From NCBI RefSeq assembly GCF_963676685.1, contig NC_092346.1, positions 70,323,821-70,387,820 of the forward strand: DNA of 64,000 bases, read 5' to 3'. The stretch comes from Mytilus edulis (taxonomy: Eukaryota > Mollusca > Bivalvia > Mytilida > Mytilidae). Every line of letters begins with the position of its first letter. The first letter of the stretch is position 1. The notes below the pieces were generated by a model. That model did no database searches. It saw only the letters and a program-made list of their open reading frames with translations, and was not told where the DNA came from. The position numbers were made by a program, and so were the translations under genes. Of this stretch, positions 35,417 to 47,273 are shown piece after piece.

Positions 35417-36270
35417 TTACGATTCTTCAACTATCATTTCTTCTTGCTCATAGTATTTTTTGACATTATTCTGTATGTATTTGCCAACATATTTGCCACT
35501 TCTGTCCATCAACGTAATTGTACCTAATCTAGGAACTTCATAAACCTTATATGGTCCAGGCCATTTTTGCACTCCAAGAGTACTTTTTCTCTTCGTGTTC
35601 TTAACCAGAAACAAATCACCAGAGCAGAATTCGTTTTGCACAACATAATGTCTCTAATCAAAGTTAAGTTTCCGTTTCTTTTGAGACAAACATTCTCAGT
35701 AACATCAGCAGCGATCTTGGTTTGTATTTGTAACATGTTATTTCCAGCTTTCTCTATCTCGATATCTGAAATTTCCTTGTATTTTTCAAATGTGTTGGTA
35801 GTTACTCCATTAAGATTTTCATTGCGAAGGACCGGATTTCTCCAGTACATTAAATAGTAAGGCAAACATTTGGTGCTGTTCTGCTTCAAAGTATTGTAAA
35901 AAAAAAAGGCAGCATTTTGGTACGTAGCGTTACCAAATTTGTGTGTTTTCTTGTACTGATTTGTTCAACATAGACTTCAAAGTGTGATTGAACCGTTCCG
36001 ATCGTCCATTTGACTGTGGGTGATATGGTGTAATAAGTATGTGCTAGAATCCATTTTGTGCCTCTAATGATTGTGTGAGAAGAAAGTTGATTTCCCACAT
36101 TTCTTGCTTACTCATTCAAGGAGAATGTCATGTCTACAAAATAATTCATACATTTTTCAGCTACTTCTTATGCTAATTTTATCATTAAAGGAAATGCCTC
36201 CACATAATTGGAAAAATAGTCAGTTACAGTTAGATATCCATTGTCAGATAAAGGTTTTCCCCTGCTGTCA
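35417..36270 (-). pseudogene. Ty3/gypsy integrase relic with frameshifts
   Basis: Minus-strand pieces in order: VTDYFSNYVEAFPL (about 36220-36170; first catalytic-core Asp region), ITPYHPQSNGRSERFNHTLK (about 36035-35975; contains the core Glu), PYYLMYWRNPVLRNE (about 35855-35815), and KRKSTLGVQKWPGPYKVYEV with a final GTITLMDRSGKYVGKY (35600-35475). Stops and at least two frame changes separate them. A 74-codon C-terminal piece (35641-35417) is still open. No LTR was found. Confidence 0.8.
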
Positions 36271-37850
36271 TTATATGGCCAAATAAGATATATAGCCAAA
36301 CAAATCAGGTGGTTTTAGGAATTCAGTCGGTGTCGTTTTTGTTTTTGTTTGTTGTTTTTGTTTTGTTTGTGCTATATATATAATCAGGTAAAATAAATCA
36401 CATGACAATCGGTCGTTTAATTAAAGTAACAAATATTATGGAACCATTAGATGTTTCAGTTCCATGATTTTTTTTTAAAGGTGGAAATAATAAAGATGCA
36501 ATTATTGAACTTTTAATATCCATAGTTTTGTTCCAGGGGGAACAAGTATTTTTCGGAACAAATATTTGTTCACAGACGCATACCTTGACATTTCATTCGG
36601 TCTAGTTACTTTGTAAGTTTATACGAATTCCTCGTTTTTGTTAATTATTTTGTCTGATCTGTATTTTCCTAGTAAATTTTGGATAATTGAACATTGGTAA
36701 ACTATTGTCGCGTTAATTTACAGTCAACAGCAAGTGTCTCAACTAACAAGTAATATGCTTGCATTACATTAAATCTTTTGATACAAAAAAGTCGTTTATC
36801 TGTAATTTTCCCGATTTTGACAAGTGATGTTTCGCATGGCGAACGAATCATTCATAACTGCTTGCTTCTTTTTTATTAATGGATTGCATGGCGATATTTG
36901 AAAATTGACATATATATAAGTTCGCCTTGATTTAGAAATAAGTAAGACTTTTTTTAGAAATTTTAAAAGACCAAAGTTATGTCTGAAAAAAAGTAAAATC
37001 ACAAAAGTACTGAACTCCGAGGAAAATTCAAAACGGAAAGTCCCTGATCCAATGACAAAACACATCAAACGAATGGACGATAACAATATACGAAGTATAA
37101 GAAAAAAACATTATTCTGTTGAATTCAAATAAAGTTGTTCTTCTTTGTACATCCATCGTTTGTCGTTATCTAAATAATATCGTTAGCTTTGGGAATTGTC
37201 ATTTCAAAATCTCCGGATATAATTTCCAGGCGCAATAACGACCTGTTATAGAAAAACAAATTTGAAGGGGAAAATGCATTTACATGGTTAACTACGAACA
37301 TAACTCTATTCTAAACCATTGCAGACCCCGTTTCCATTTTCATTGATCAAATAAAAAAGCGAAGATGTTTCGATTAAATCGCTTACAAGGTAAATTACTT
37401 ATCAAAAGTTTTAATGGAAGGTAACCAAATCCAATTCATATAAAACAGCCGTTATTGAAGAAATTTTCATCATTCTCCATCATGCGACTTTTAAAAGTTA
37501 TTGCTTAAAGTATATAATTATATAACAAATTTGATGGTTATTTTCCCTTTAAATATCATACAAAAATTGCTTTGGAATTTACTATCTTATTTATGAATCT
37601 TCCTTGTTTACATTTGCATATGCTCATAAACAAGAAAGAACTAAATGTAAATAATTTACAAAAAGAATGCGTTATCCAGGAATATTTGGAGAAATAAAAA
37701 GGTCAATTAAAGCTGTATTCATTAGATTGATGCTTTATAATACATTTCAACAGTTGGATTATAAGTTATCTTATACATCACTTGATGTAACAGGTAATTG
37801 CTCTTAATTTCCGTTGTTATTTTAATTATTGAATCTAAAAATAAATAGAT
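36271..37850. other. No gene; one family B fragment
   Basis: A T/G-rich stretch at 36335-36375, a minus family B copy at 36990-37085 (GTACTGAACTCCGAGGAAAA), otherwise AT-rich sequence without signal. Confidence 0.5.
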
Positions 37851-37854
37851 GTAG

Positions 37855-38045
37855 GAAGATGTGGAGTCAGTGCCAATGAAACAACTCTCCATCCAAATAA
37901 CAATTTATAAAAGTAAACCATTATAGGTCAATGTACGGCCTTCAACACGGAGCCTTGGCTCACACCGAACAAACAGCTATAAAGGGACCCAACATTACTA
38001 GTGTAAAACCATTCAAACGGGAAAAAAACGGTCAAAAGTTTGAAC
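37855..38045 (-). repeat. Family A subfamily copy (GAGTGCCAATGAGACAACTC type)
   Basis: AGGAAGATGTGGAGTCAGTG, ACAACTCTCCATCCAAATAA, GTACGGCCTTCAACACGGAG, ATTACTAGTGTAAAACCATT. Close match to the first 200 bp of the insertion at 38196. Confidence 0.75.
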
Positions 38046-38129
38046 TTGAGTAAAGGAAAATATCATTCGAAGAGCCTAAATATTTGACTAAAATATTTGA
38101 ACGTCGACTCTATAGGAACGAACATATAC

Positions 38130-39460
38130 ATTTGTGGCATAACATCGTGGCCACAAGTTGATTTTTTTCTGTTTGGTATTAAATTTATATTAAGATAGAT
38201 ATAGGAAGATGTGGTGTGAGTGCCAATGAGACAACTCTCCATACAAATAACAATTTAAAAAGTAAACCATTATAGGTTAAAGTACGGCCTTCAACACGGA
38301 GCTTTGGCTCACACCGAACAACAAGCTATAAAGGGCCCCAAAATTACTAGTGTAAAACCATTCAAACGGGAAAACCAACGGTCTAATCTATATAAACAAA
38401 ACGAGAAACGAGAAACACGTATATATTACATAAACAAACGACAACTACTGTACATCAGATTCCTGACTTAGGACAGGTGCAAACATTTGCAGCGGGATTA
38501 AACGTTTTAATGGATCCAAACCTTCTCCCTTTTTCTGAAACAATAGCATAACATCACAACAAAGAAAAACATACGATAAAATATCAATTGGCAGACTTAA
38601 CTCAATCAAAAAACGTATGATTAAACAATGATCATTAAGATCCATTTTGTTCATTCTTGCGATCAATTTTATTTGGCAATCGCCAGTGGCAGTCAGCAGG
38701 GTTAAAGAACATCAGTTGTTCGACCTGTTAGTCAAATGCGTTTTGTTTAAATATACTTTTTCACTTTTTTGGTCTTTTGGAAAATGTTGTTTGTGCTGTT
38801 TTTAGACCCTTCTACAACGAAATTTGTTTTACATGCACACGTATAAAAATTGCGGTTTTTATCCAACGCAATCATAGGTTTGAACGTAGTTTTCAATTAA
38901 GACTCGTTTATATTTGTTCGTTTGGGCTTGTATCATATTTTCCCTCCGGTTTGTATGATCCGTTCATCCTATATTGACTCTTAAAATTCAAGAGTCTATC
39001 TAAAAATTAGGGTACTTTTTATATGGCCTTCCAAATACCGTTTCGATCCCTAACATCACTGAAAAGACATTTATTGTCGAAATCCGGATCTGATGTACTA
39101 AAAAAATATTGACACCGTATATTTGTGGCATAACATCGTGGCCACAAGTTGATTTGTTTCTGTTTGGTATTAAATTTATATTAAGATCCATTTTGTTACA
39201 TTTTGTGATCAATTTTATTTGGCAATCGCCAATGGCAGTCAGCAGGGTTAAAGATCATCAGTTGTTCGACCTGTTAGTCAAATGCGTTTTGTTTAAATTT
39301 ACTTTTTCACTTTTTTGGTCTTTTGGAAAATGTTGTTTGTGCTGTTTTTAGACCCTTCTACAACGAAATTTGTTTTACATGCACACGTATAAAAATTGCG
39401 GTTTTTATCCAACGCAATCATAGGTTTGAACGTAGTTTTCAATTTAGACTCGTATATATA
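38130..39460 (+). repeat. Tandem duplication of a 540-bp unit, first copy interrupted
   Basis: Copy 1 (38130-38195 plus 38634-39100) and copy 2 (39118-39460) share TTTGTGGCATAACATCGTGG, TTTGGCAATCGCCAGTGGCA, GTTGTTCGACCTGTTAGTCA and TTTTTATCCAACGCAATCAT. Copy 2 ends where the SINE begins. A third partial copy lies at 40080-40385. Confidence 0.8.
38196..38633 (-). mobile_element. Full retroposon insertion with 7-bp target-site duplication ATTAAGA
   Basis: ATTAAGA at 38189-38195 and at 38634-38640 flank 438 bp. Copy 2 of the host repeat has the uninterrupted site (TTATATTAAGATCCATTTTG, near 39174-39193). Read on minus the element runs from GATCATTGTTTAATCATACG to CACACCACATCTTCCTATAT, so its 3' end is the family A tail. 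Confidence 0.85.
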
Positions 39461-39479
39461 TATATAAAACTCGTCTAAA

Positions 39480-39630
39480 TATCAACCCAACAATGTTAGA
39501 TCTTTCGCAAATTTTTTGTTCTTCCCTCACCGGGATTTGAACCCATGCTACTGAGATATCGTGACACCAAATCGCCTGCACTGTAGCCGTCCCGCTAGAC
39601 CACACGACCACCTGGGCTTCAAAAAATATA
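39480..39630 (-). mobile_element. tRNA-derived SINE, copy 1
   Basis: On minus: A box TGGTCTAGCGG (39602-39592) and B box GTTCAAATC (39542-39534) about 50 bases apart, the internal RNA polymerase III promoter of a tRNA. Next comes GGTGAGGGAAGAACAAAAAA and a body to about 39480. The tRNA-like part is too long and unfolded to be a working tRNA. Confidence 0.75.
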
Positions 39631-39904
39631 CAGCGTTCGGTGGCCGTGTGTTACCTTTCCTCGTCAGTTTTAATCTAGCGTCGTACTACAGTACATGATA
39701 TATAACTATAAGGCATGGAGATGTTATTGTTACAGATCAGCTCAATTATTTATAGTAAAGCATCCTACAAATTAATGCAAGATAGAGTCATAGAAAATAA
39801 TTATATTTATAAGTACGTCTGAGTCAGTGACAACTCTACAACAGATTTATCCATCGGATCACCAGCAATGATGGTGATACATGGCTGTGTACATAATGTA
39901 TATA

Positions 39905-40050
39905 CAACTCGTCTTAACATCAACCCAACAATGTTAGATCTGTAAATTTGCTTTCGCAAATTTTTTGTTCTTCCCTCGCCGGGACTCGAACCCATGCTAC
40001 TGAGATATCGTGACACCAAATCGCCTGCACTGCAGCCGTCCCGCTAGACG
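39905..40050 (-). mobile_element. tRNA-derived SINE, copy 2 (5' truncated in the A box)
   Basis: Same body as copy 1 (CATCAACCCAACAATGTTAG on plus), B box GTTCGAGTC (39991-39983). The match stops at CCGCTAGAC within the A box, followed by a TATATA run. It keeps 12 extra body bases (GTAAATTTGC region) that copy 1 lacks. Confidence 0.75.
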
Positions 40051-40079
40051 TATATATATATATATTTTGTCTGAAGTAT

Positions 40080-40385
40080 ATGAAATCTTTTGATATTTTG
40101 AAAAATGGTGTTAGTGCTGTATATTTAGACCCTTCTACCAAGAAATTTGTTTTACATGCACACGTTTTTATCCAACACAAGCATAGGTTTGAACGTTGTT
40201 TTCAATTTAGACGTGTTTATATATTTTCGTTTGGGCTTGTATCATATTTTCCTTTGGGTTTATATGATCCGTTCATCCTACTTCGACTCTTAAAAATTAA
40301 AGTGTCTACCCTTATTATATATAAATTGAGGTAAATTATATGGCCTTCCAAATACCGTTTCAATCCCTTACATCACTAAAAAGAC
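40080..40385 (+). repeat. Third partial copy of the 540-bp unit
   Basis: GACCCTTCTACCAAGAAATT, GCACACGTTTTTATCCAACA, TATGATCCGTTCATCCTA and ATGGCCTTCCAAATACCGTT match copies 1 and 2. The 84-codon frame at 40080-40334 belongs to this repeat; in the other copies it is interrupted, so this may be the least decayed. Confidence 0.7.
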
Positions 40386-41224
40386 ATTAATTGTCGAAAT
40401 CAGGTTATGGTATGATACTATTTAATTTAATATATTATTAAATATATGTATTATATATGTCTAATTCGTTAGCAACCACGGTTTTTTTTACATTTTGAGT
40501 TAATGTTATAGGTTAAAAATATGTGTAAAATAATTGTTTAACCTGTATAAATATGCTTAATGTGGGTTGGGTCAATCAACAACTAGTATATCACTTAATA
40601 TACTTTTAAATGTTGACTTCTATTCTTTTTAATGAATGAACCACAATCGAAATATATGCGTAACCCGTTTCCACTAAAGGTTTGATTAAAGGTTACATGA
40701 ATAAGGATTCAACGTTAGAGCCATGTTGATCTAGCCATTCGGTCCCAATGCTTAAAATGTTTCAATCTTTTATGGGTGCATTTAACATACTTAAATAAAA
40801 TTCAAAAATAAGAAAGCAATGAATGACGTTATTAAATTTGATGTATGTCTTTTTGTGCTTCATTGTTAAATATGTGTTTATATTGTTATTACGACACTTG
40901 TGGTACCTGAACATTCTGTCATTATTGTTTATGATATTCTCGTATTCTTGTATTTCATTTTTGCTAATGTGCTTTGTTTATATGCCTTTTGGTGTTACTT
41001 TGAAAATTTGTTTGTTGATTTTCTTTCATTTTTGCTATATGCTTTGTCAGTATGCCTTTTTATGTTTCTTTGTTACATATATGACATGGCTCTACTTATA
41101 CATCTCGTTATTGTGTTATTGTACTGTGGTAAATTTTCGTATTCTTGTCTTTAATTTTTTATTATATGCTTGGTGTTTACTAGTATGCCACTTTGTTACA
41201 TATTTGTATGGTTTTTTTTAGTGA
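40386..41224. other. T-rich sequence, no supported gene
   Basis: The 132-codon frame at 40823-41221 reads almost only Leu, Phe, Cys, Tyr and Val, with two overlapping frames open as well. This fits T-rich repetitive DNA and not a membrane protein. Confidence 0.5.
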
Positions 41225-41470
41225 TTATGATTATAAAACAATGTTGACTGTATTTTTTTTTTCATTTTTACCTATTATGTATGTTTTGTTTTGTTCACGC
41301 ATCGTTGTCAATATAATGGAATTTGATGCGACTGTCACACAAGTGAGATGTTCTACAGAAGAAAATGCCTGTATCAAATTAGAAATGTGACAGTTGTTAT
41401 CCATTCATTTGATGTGTTTGATGTGTTTGAACTTTTGATTTAGCCATTTGATTAGGACTTATATCTAGAA
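41225..41470 (+). repeat. Family B copy with 5' extension
   Basis: CATCGTTGTCAATATAATGG and AATTTGATGCGACTGTCACA, then family B-like ATTTGATTAGGACTT. A second copy with the same 5' part lies at 42130-42365. Confidence 0.65.
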
Positions 41471-41519
41471 ATTGACTAGGAGGGTCGGTTGAAAACAAAA
41501 AATTACTACAAAAGAGATG

Positions 41520-41815
41520 ATGACAGCTATCAAATAGTTATATCAGGAGCCTGTAATTCAGTGGTTTCCGTTTGTTTATGTGTTACATATTTGTTTATCG
41601 TTCATTCTTTTTTATATAAATAAGGCCGTTTGTTTTCTCGTTTGAATTGTTTTACATTGTCATATCGGGGCTTTTTATAACTGACTATGCGGTATGGGCT
41701 TTGTTCATTGTTGAAGGCCGTACGGTGACCTACATGTATAGTTGTTAATGTCTGTGTCATTTTGGTCTCTTGTGGACAGTTGTCTCATTAGCAATTATAC
41801 CACATCTTCTTATAT
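41520..41815 (+). repeat. Dispersed family A copy
   Basis: CAGGAGCCTGTAATTCAGTG, AATAAGGCCGTTTGTTTTCT, TATGGGCTTTGTTCATTGTT and ACCACATCTTCTTATAT in order; one of the more complete copies. Confidence 0.7.
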
Positions 41816-41844
41816 CTTTTCATTTTTAAACCCAGAATTCCGAA

Positions 41845-42115
41845 AAGGAAGTTGAAATCATCACTTCGTTAATTGTACGGACGCCATCACGAGTTGCTTG
41901 GCCGTAATGGAATATTCATTTCATAGATGATATCGAATATGTTTCTTATGTCGTAACTGCAATCCTGTTTCCCTTTCACGACTGTGACCTACCGAATTGT
42001 ACTATTTACAGGCTTTGTAAACACATGAGCAACACGACGGATACCCCATGTGGACCCGGATCTGCTCTCACTTACGGAGCACCTGAGATCACCCCGATTT
42101 TTTGGTGGGGTTCGT
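41845..42115 (+). pseudogene. Penelope-like element, 3' fragment
   Basis: AAGTTGAAATCATCACTTCG then CGGACGCCATCACGAGTTG encode the KLKSSLR...YGRHHEL motif on plus. The end CACATGAGCAACACGACGG and a proline-rich tail match the fragments at 34840 and 52455. Confidence 0.65.
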
Positions 42116-42129
42116 GTTGCTGTTGTACC

Positions 42130-42365
42130 CTTATTTATGACCATTTTACCTATTGTGTCTGTCTGCTTTGTTCACATCGTTGTCAATATAATGGAATTTG
42201 ATGCGACTCTCGTACAAGTGCAAGGTTTAGCTTGCTATAAAACCAGGTTTAATCCACCATTTTCTACATGTGTTTAAGCTTTTGATTTTGTCATTTGATT
42301 AGGGACTTTCCGTTTTGAATATTCCACGGAGTTCAGTATTTTTGTGATTGTAATATTTAATTTTT
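42130..42365 (+). repeat. Family B copy with 5' extension, second
   Basis: GTTCACATCGTTGTCAATAT, ATAAAACCAGGTTTAATCCA, TTAGGGACTTTCCGTTTTGA and GGAGTTCAGTATTTTTGTGA. It abuts the Penelope fragment on its left. Confidence 0.7.
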
Positions 42366-43314
42366 GACTTTGCATGTCAATTTTTCACTAGGAATATTGT
42401 TTAACTGATTTTTGTAAATTGATCCAAACTGACTATTATTTTGCTTTTAAAAATGTGTGTAAGAACAAATCATATTTTATGATTTTGTCGAATTTGTTGT
42501 TGACAATGAGACGACTTCCCACCATAGACCAAATGACATCGAAGTGAGCGTAACTATAATAGGTCTGTGTACGGCCCTCGTCAATAAGGTAAGAGTCTCT
42601 CTGAAATCTATTATAAGTGTTACCACACAACACAGTTTAACGAAGAATAATATTATAAATGTATGTAACAATTTCTTTTATACACATACCATCACCGTCG
42701 ATGGATACAATTTTACAAAGATACATATTTGAAGCATGAAAAAAACTCTTTTACTCGTGAACATAATTTTATTTAAAAAAAAAAACTCATTGATGCATCT
42801 CAATTTTTAAATATTTGTTATTAGCTTCTTCATAAAACCTTATACATAATACAGATCCGACATCAAATCAGTCTACCACCTATTGATCGCCACCTTATGA
42901 ATACTTGTAATCGAAATATTTATCCACAATCTATATGGCATAAGTGCAACAAGCCATCTTCAACAATTGACAGGAATGGAAGTCTTCCTATCATTGCAGT
43001 TCTTGCAGAAACTTGATTACACTCGTCTATGTGTCACTGTTCTTTTATTATTTTAATGAAATTAGGTTTGTCTCTCTAAACGTATATACGTATATTATCG
43101 CATTCGATTTGCAAATTATAACAATGATTTGACAGGAATTTCCCGATTGAGGTTAACAAAACTTGAGTTTCTTCTGGTAAATGGCAAGATTCAAAGAAAT
43201 AATGCATGACAGGACATAATGCGCGAACAGAAAGTCGAAGACAAATTTTAGGATTTAAACATCCAAAACGACTGCTATCCTGAGTATTTTAAAATGTGAC
43301 GATGTTGATAATAC
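42366..43314. other. No gene seen
   Basis: Three short overlapping frames near 42436-42732 on both strands, none with a motif. A fragment at 42510-42560 (GACTTCCCACCATAGACCAAATGACATCGAAGTGAGC-like) is repeat-related. Confidence 0.5.
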
Positions 43315-43440
43315 AATTGAGAATGGAAATGGGGAATGTGCCAAAGAGACAACAACCCGACCATAGAAAAAAACATCAGCAGAAGGTCACCAACAGGTCT
43401 TCAATGTAGCGAGAAATTCCCGCACCCGGAATATAACTCA
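43315..43440 (-). repeat. Dispersed family C copy
   Basis: GGAAATGGGGAATGTGCCAA, CAACAACCCGACCATAGA and TCTTCAATGTAGCGAGAAAT; minus orientation. Confidence 0.7.
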
Positions 43441-45210
43441 CAATAAGCTGGTGTAGCTATTGCTGTATTGTAACATAACTAGATATAAAATCAATTGCAG
43501 TATGATTTATTGTTGTGTTAAAGATGTTAAGAAAATTTCAAAACGTCAATTTATGTTCCATCATTAAACATGAGCATGCTGGTATTCTGTAGAGTTAAAC
43601 AATGCAAAGTCAACACAAAACACTTTGAAATGTCATATTTTCACATTATCACTAATGGCATTTCAACAGTTTGACCTTTTAAAATGTCAAGATAATTTGA
43701 AAATATCTGAAATTGCACTTCTGTACTTCCATTTAAGTGTTTTTCAACTCTTCTGATAAAGATTATTCGACTGAATGATAATTAAATCACTCTCAGATGT
43801 CAGTAAGCAATGTTATTCAGTACATGATTTTTTTTATAGCTGATCAACATAAAAATGTTCTTCTGCCTCAAACTTTGAAATTAATGTTTTACTGTGTTGG
43901 AATATACATTGTTCGTCGTCCATACAAAATTGCAAGACATTTAAACTAGATTTTTAATTTAAAATGTTCATTTAGTAAATATTTCATAATTTTGAAATGA
44001 GAACTAGTCAAAATCAGAAGAAGAAAAAACAAATGATAAATATTTAATTTAACATTTAGTCAAAATTTGAAATTTTGAATATTAGGTAAACAAAAATGTG
44101 TTACTCAGCTATTTTTCTTTCGTTTTTAAACTGCTAACAGGCAAACAAATGTATTTCTCGTGAGAAAGGTTAGATGTTGCTTGATTCTAGAGGGATTAGC
44201 TGATAAATTAAGTAAGGCATAAAATAGAAACACAGTCATCAATATTTAAAAAAAAATCAGATTATTGCAAACATTTAAAAAAAAAAAGGTCGGAGCATAA
44301 TTTTCTTGGCACCTGTTTGTCTTGAAATCTGTCCTCAACTTTTGTAACTTTAAGTTATGATAGAATAAATAATGGCAACAGTAGTTTACCTCTGTTCGGA
44401 ATTCATAAATCGATTGAGAACAAACAAATCTGGGTTACAAACTAAAACTGATATCATATGTATACAAGTGAAAATACGTCTGTTTGTGATTTTTTTCAGG
44501 ACTATTGTGTGGTATCGATATCAGTCTTTCTTCCTAATAACTATTTTGAAGCAGTTGTGTATAAGAAGCACATCCCTGTTGATAGTCCGTATAATGTTAT
44601 ATCTTTATTACTTAGTCTATATAAACTATAGGTATACATTTGAAATACATCAACATCAGTTATATTACAGCAACATCAATTATACATACAATACATACAT
44701 AAACTATGCGAGATAATAGCAGAAGGTGTTGTAGTAATACACACACATTATTTTAACATTTCAGTTCTAAGCTTTAAAGATCTAATTAAAACATAAATTT
44801 ACCTAAATTACACAGCTCTTTTACAATTTGTGTACCCATTAGTGTAATAAATTTGTAAATCATTTCCATTAATATAGCTTAATGTAAAATGTTCTAATGA
44901 ATATGAACATGAACGTGCGTAACGTTTTACCCGAGATATGTATACGCTACACAATGGAGTTGAGAGTATGTTACTGCTGAAATTAGGAAACGATCATGGT
45001 TGTCACATATTATAGTTTGATGTCGTCCATATGGGTCAATATCGCCGTCAACATAAAGACCGGAAACAGACCTACTTCTTATGTTGGTATAGTTGATCTC
45101 TAGTTCACTGAATTACATGAGGCACTAATTTAAATATTCTCCATGCTCAAATGAAAGATCGACTACATTGTTTCATCAAACAGATATTTTTCTATAAAAA
45201 TGAAAAATGT
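43441..45210. other. No supported gene
   Basis: AT-rich. A 114-codon frame at 44372-44716 is Ile/Tyr-rich, lacks any motif and runs through ACATCAACATCAGTTATATT-type microsatellite-like sequence, so it is left out. Confidence 0.5.
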
Positions 45211-45214
45211 AGAA

Positions 45215-45605
45215 ATAAATGTCTTGTTTTGGGTCGTGCAAAATCTGGAGACAGTCGGTATTGTAATAGGTACTACATTGGCTAGAGGTATAGGCTGAGG
45301 GTTGAAATCTCGAAAAACATTAACACCGCCGCATTTTGCGCTTGTCACAAGTCAGGAGCCTCAGGCAACTGTTAGTCTTGTATGTTTTTTAATTTTAGTT
45401 TCTTGTGTATAATTCGGAGTTTAGTATGACATACATTAACTCTGAACTAGTATACATATTCATTTAGAGGCCAGCTGAATGAATCCTCCAGGTGCAGGAG
45501 TTTCTAGCTGCATTGAAGACCCATTGGTGGCCTTCGGCTGTTTTCTGTTCTATGGTCGGGTTGTTGTCTCTTTGACACATTCCCCATTTCCATTCTAAAT
45601 TTTAC
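45215..45605 (+). repeat. Dispersed family C copy, long form
   Basis: Starts near CTTGTTTTGGGTCGTGCAAA, contains AGGTACTACATTGGCTAGAG and GGGTTGAAATCTCG, then GTCAGGAGCCTCAGGCAACT, GGCCAGCTGAATGAATCCTC and CGGGTTGTTGTCTCTTTGAC. The longest family C copy here. Confidence 0.7.
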
Positions 45606-47130
45606 TATTTTTCAATAACTACTCGCCGATTGTTTTTTTTTTTTTTTGTGTACTCATATAGACAGAACTCATACATCTTAATATTAAGTCTTTGCAACAC
45701 AAAAATGTTGGCTAACTCTTTAATTTACTCTCCAAACTGTTACAGTAGTTTAATTGATATATGCATAGAATTTATTTATTTATTAACCTTCATTACCTTT
45801 CAGCGTGTTTAAAAAGATGTGAACTGTACGGATACGAAATTAATTTTTGAAAACTTGTTTTCCATGACTTCAGAGTGGTTCATTATAAGAAAATTAGGTT
45901 CCGAGACTTTTTCAAAATTGTATATTCTAAAAAAAAGGAGTCATGTGTGCTTTACACAAATGTTAATTTTAAACAATTTAGAAAAAAAGGTCTGATTTTT
46001 TCAGCTAACTAGATTTTTGGAATCCTCTGGTTTTATCCATTTGAATGCCTTGAAAAAATTTACCCGGTGACCCCCATTTTTCTTTTTTTAAATCTTTTAC
46101 ATGTATAATGATAAGCCATCTGTAAAAGTCTTATAAAATTTTAATTACTTTTTAACAGTTTTTGAGAACTTCAACTTGTCAATGATAAAGCTATGAAAAG
46201 TAAAGAGAGAATATTTTCCCGCCAAAATTTCATTGGCTAATATCTCGAAAACAAGAGCGGTGACCTATATATCTTTGGATTTCTTTATTAATCCCTAGGC
46301 TTATCAATATAAACTAGTGTTTTGAAAAGTTAATTACTTTGAAACTGAGAAGCGAACTCCCTTAAACGAAAGCTTGCTAGAATTAAAGAAAAGTCATTTG
46401 GACAGTATGTTTTGGTAAAAAAAAAAAATATAGGTTCGCGTTGTTTTTCTTGGCGTATCTTGTAAGCATCTCCCATGCCTATCAATTCTGCACTTAAAAA
46501 TATGTGTCTCATACTAGCATTGAAAAAACTTCCCAGTTCCGTTAGGGCTAACAAAATAATTTATTTGGCCTTTGGTATAATGCAAAGTGCACGAAGTCTT
46601 TAATAATAATAATTAAAAATAACGGGCGCACATATCGACCAATCAGGATTAGCCCTACTTTTAATTCTGAATACCGTGTTATGCTCATAAAATGGCTACA
46701 CCAATAAAATCTAATGGTTTATTGTAACCTGTAAGTTTTATTTTCCATGTACGAAACATGAAAGACGTTATGTATAAAAAATGTCATACATTTACAGATT
46801 CTCATTTTGAGGACAAGAAATAATAATACTGTTTTATTTTTTTATCATACAATTAGTTAATATTTCAAACATATATAGCTATGAAAGAAAATAAGTCAGT
46901 GAAAACTGTCGATACAGTCTCAGCATACAAAGTCATCAGGAAAAGATGAACCGTCTTTTACAGCCGTATCGTTGTTTCATTTGCATGTACTGAAACAAAG
47001 AAAATGTTTAGAGTGAGAATTATAACAAACTGACAACTTTAATAGTCATAAATATAAGAAAATATAGTAGGAGTGTCAATGAGACAACTCTCCATCCAAG
47101 TCACAATTTGTAAAAGTATACCATTATGAT
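45606..47130. other. No gene; retroposon fragment at 47060-47130
   Basis: 47060-47130 has AGTGTCAATGAGACAACTCT and CAAGTCACAATTTG, a 5'-short minus copy of family A. No gene signal in the rest. Confidence 0.5.
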
Positions 47131-47132
47131 AG

Positions 47133-47138
47133 TTTATT
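47133..47138 (-). terminator. AATAAA of Gly-rich gene 1
   Basis: AATAAA on minus, about 135 bases after the TAG at 47276-47274. Confidence 0.4.
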
Positions 47139-47273
47139 TCTTTGGTTTTCTTTGTTCTTTTTCAACTTGATATATATATATTTGTTACTTTTTTAACCGA
47201 AGCACTATTTTTAAAGGTTATTTTAATTTAGTCGGAATCTCCTAATATATAAAAGAGACGTATACCTTCAGTT

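Noticed and set aside
39534..39602. Functional tRNA gene
   Set aside because: A and B boxes are present but the intervening part does not fold as a tRNA, a body follows without a terminator, and there are two copies: a SINE.
40823..41221. 132-codon hydrophobic membrane protein
   Set aside because: Almost only residues coded by T-rich triplets, with two other frames also open; low-complexity DNA explains it.
44372..44716. 114-codon plus frame
   Set aside because: Ile/Tyr/Asn-rich, no motif, ends in microsatellite-like sequence.
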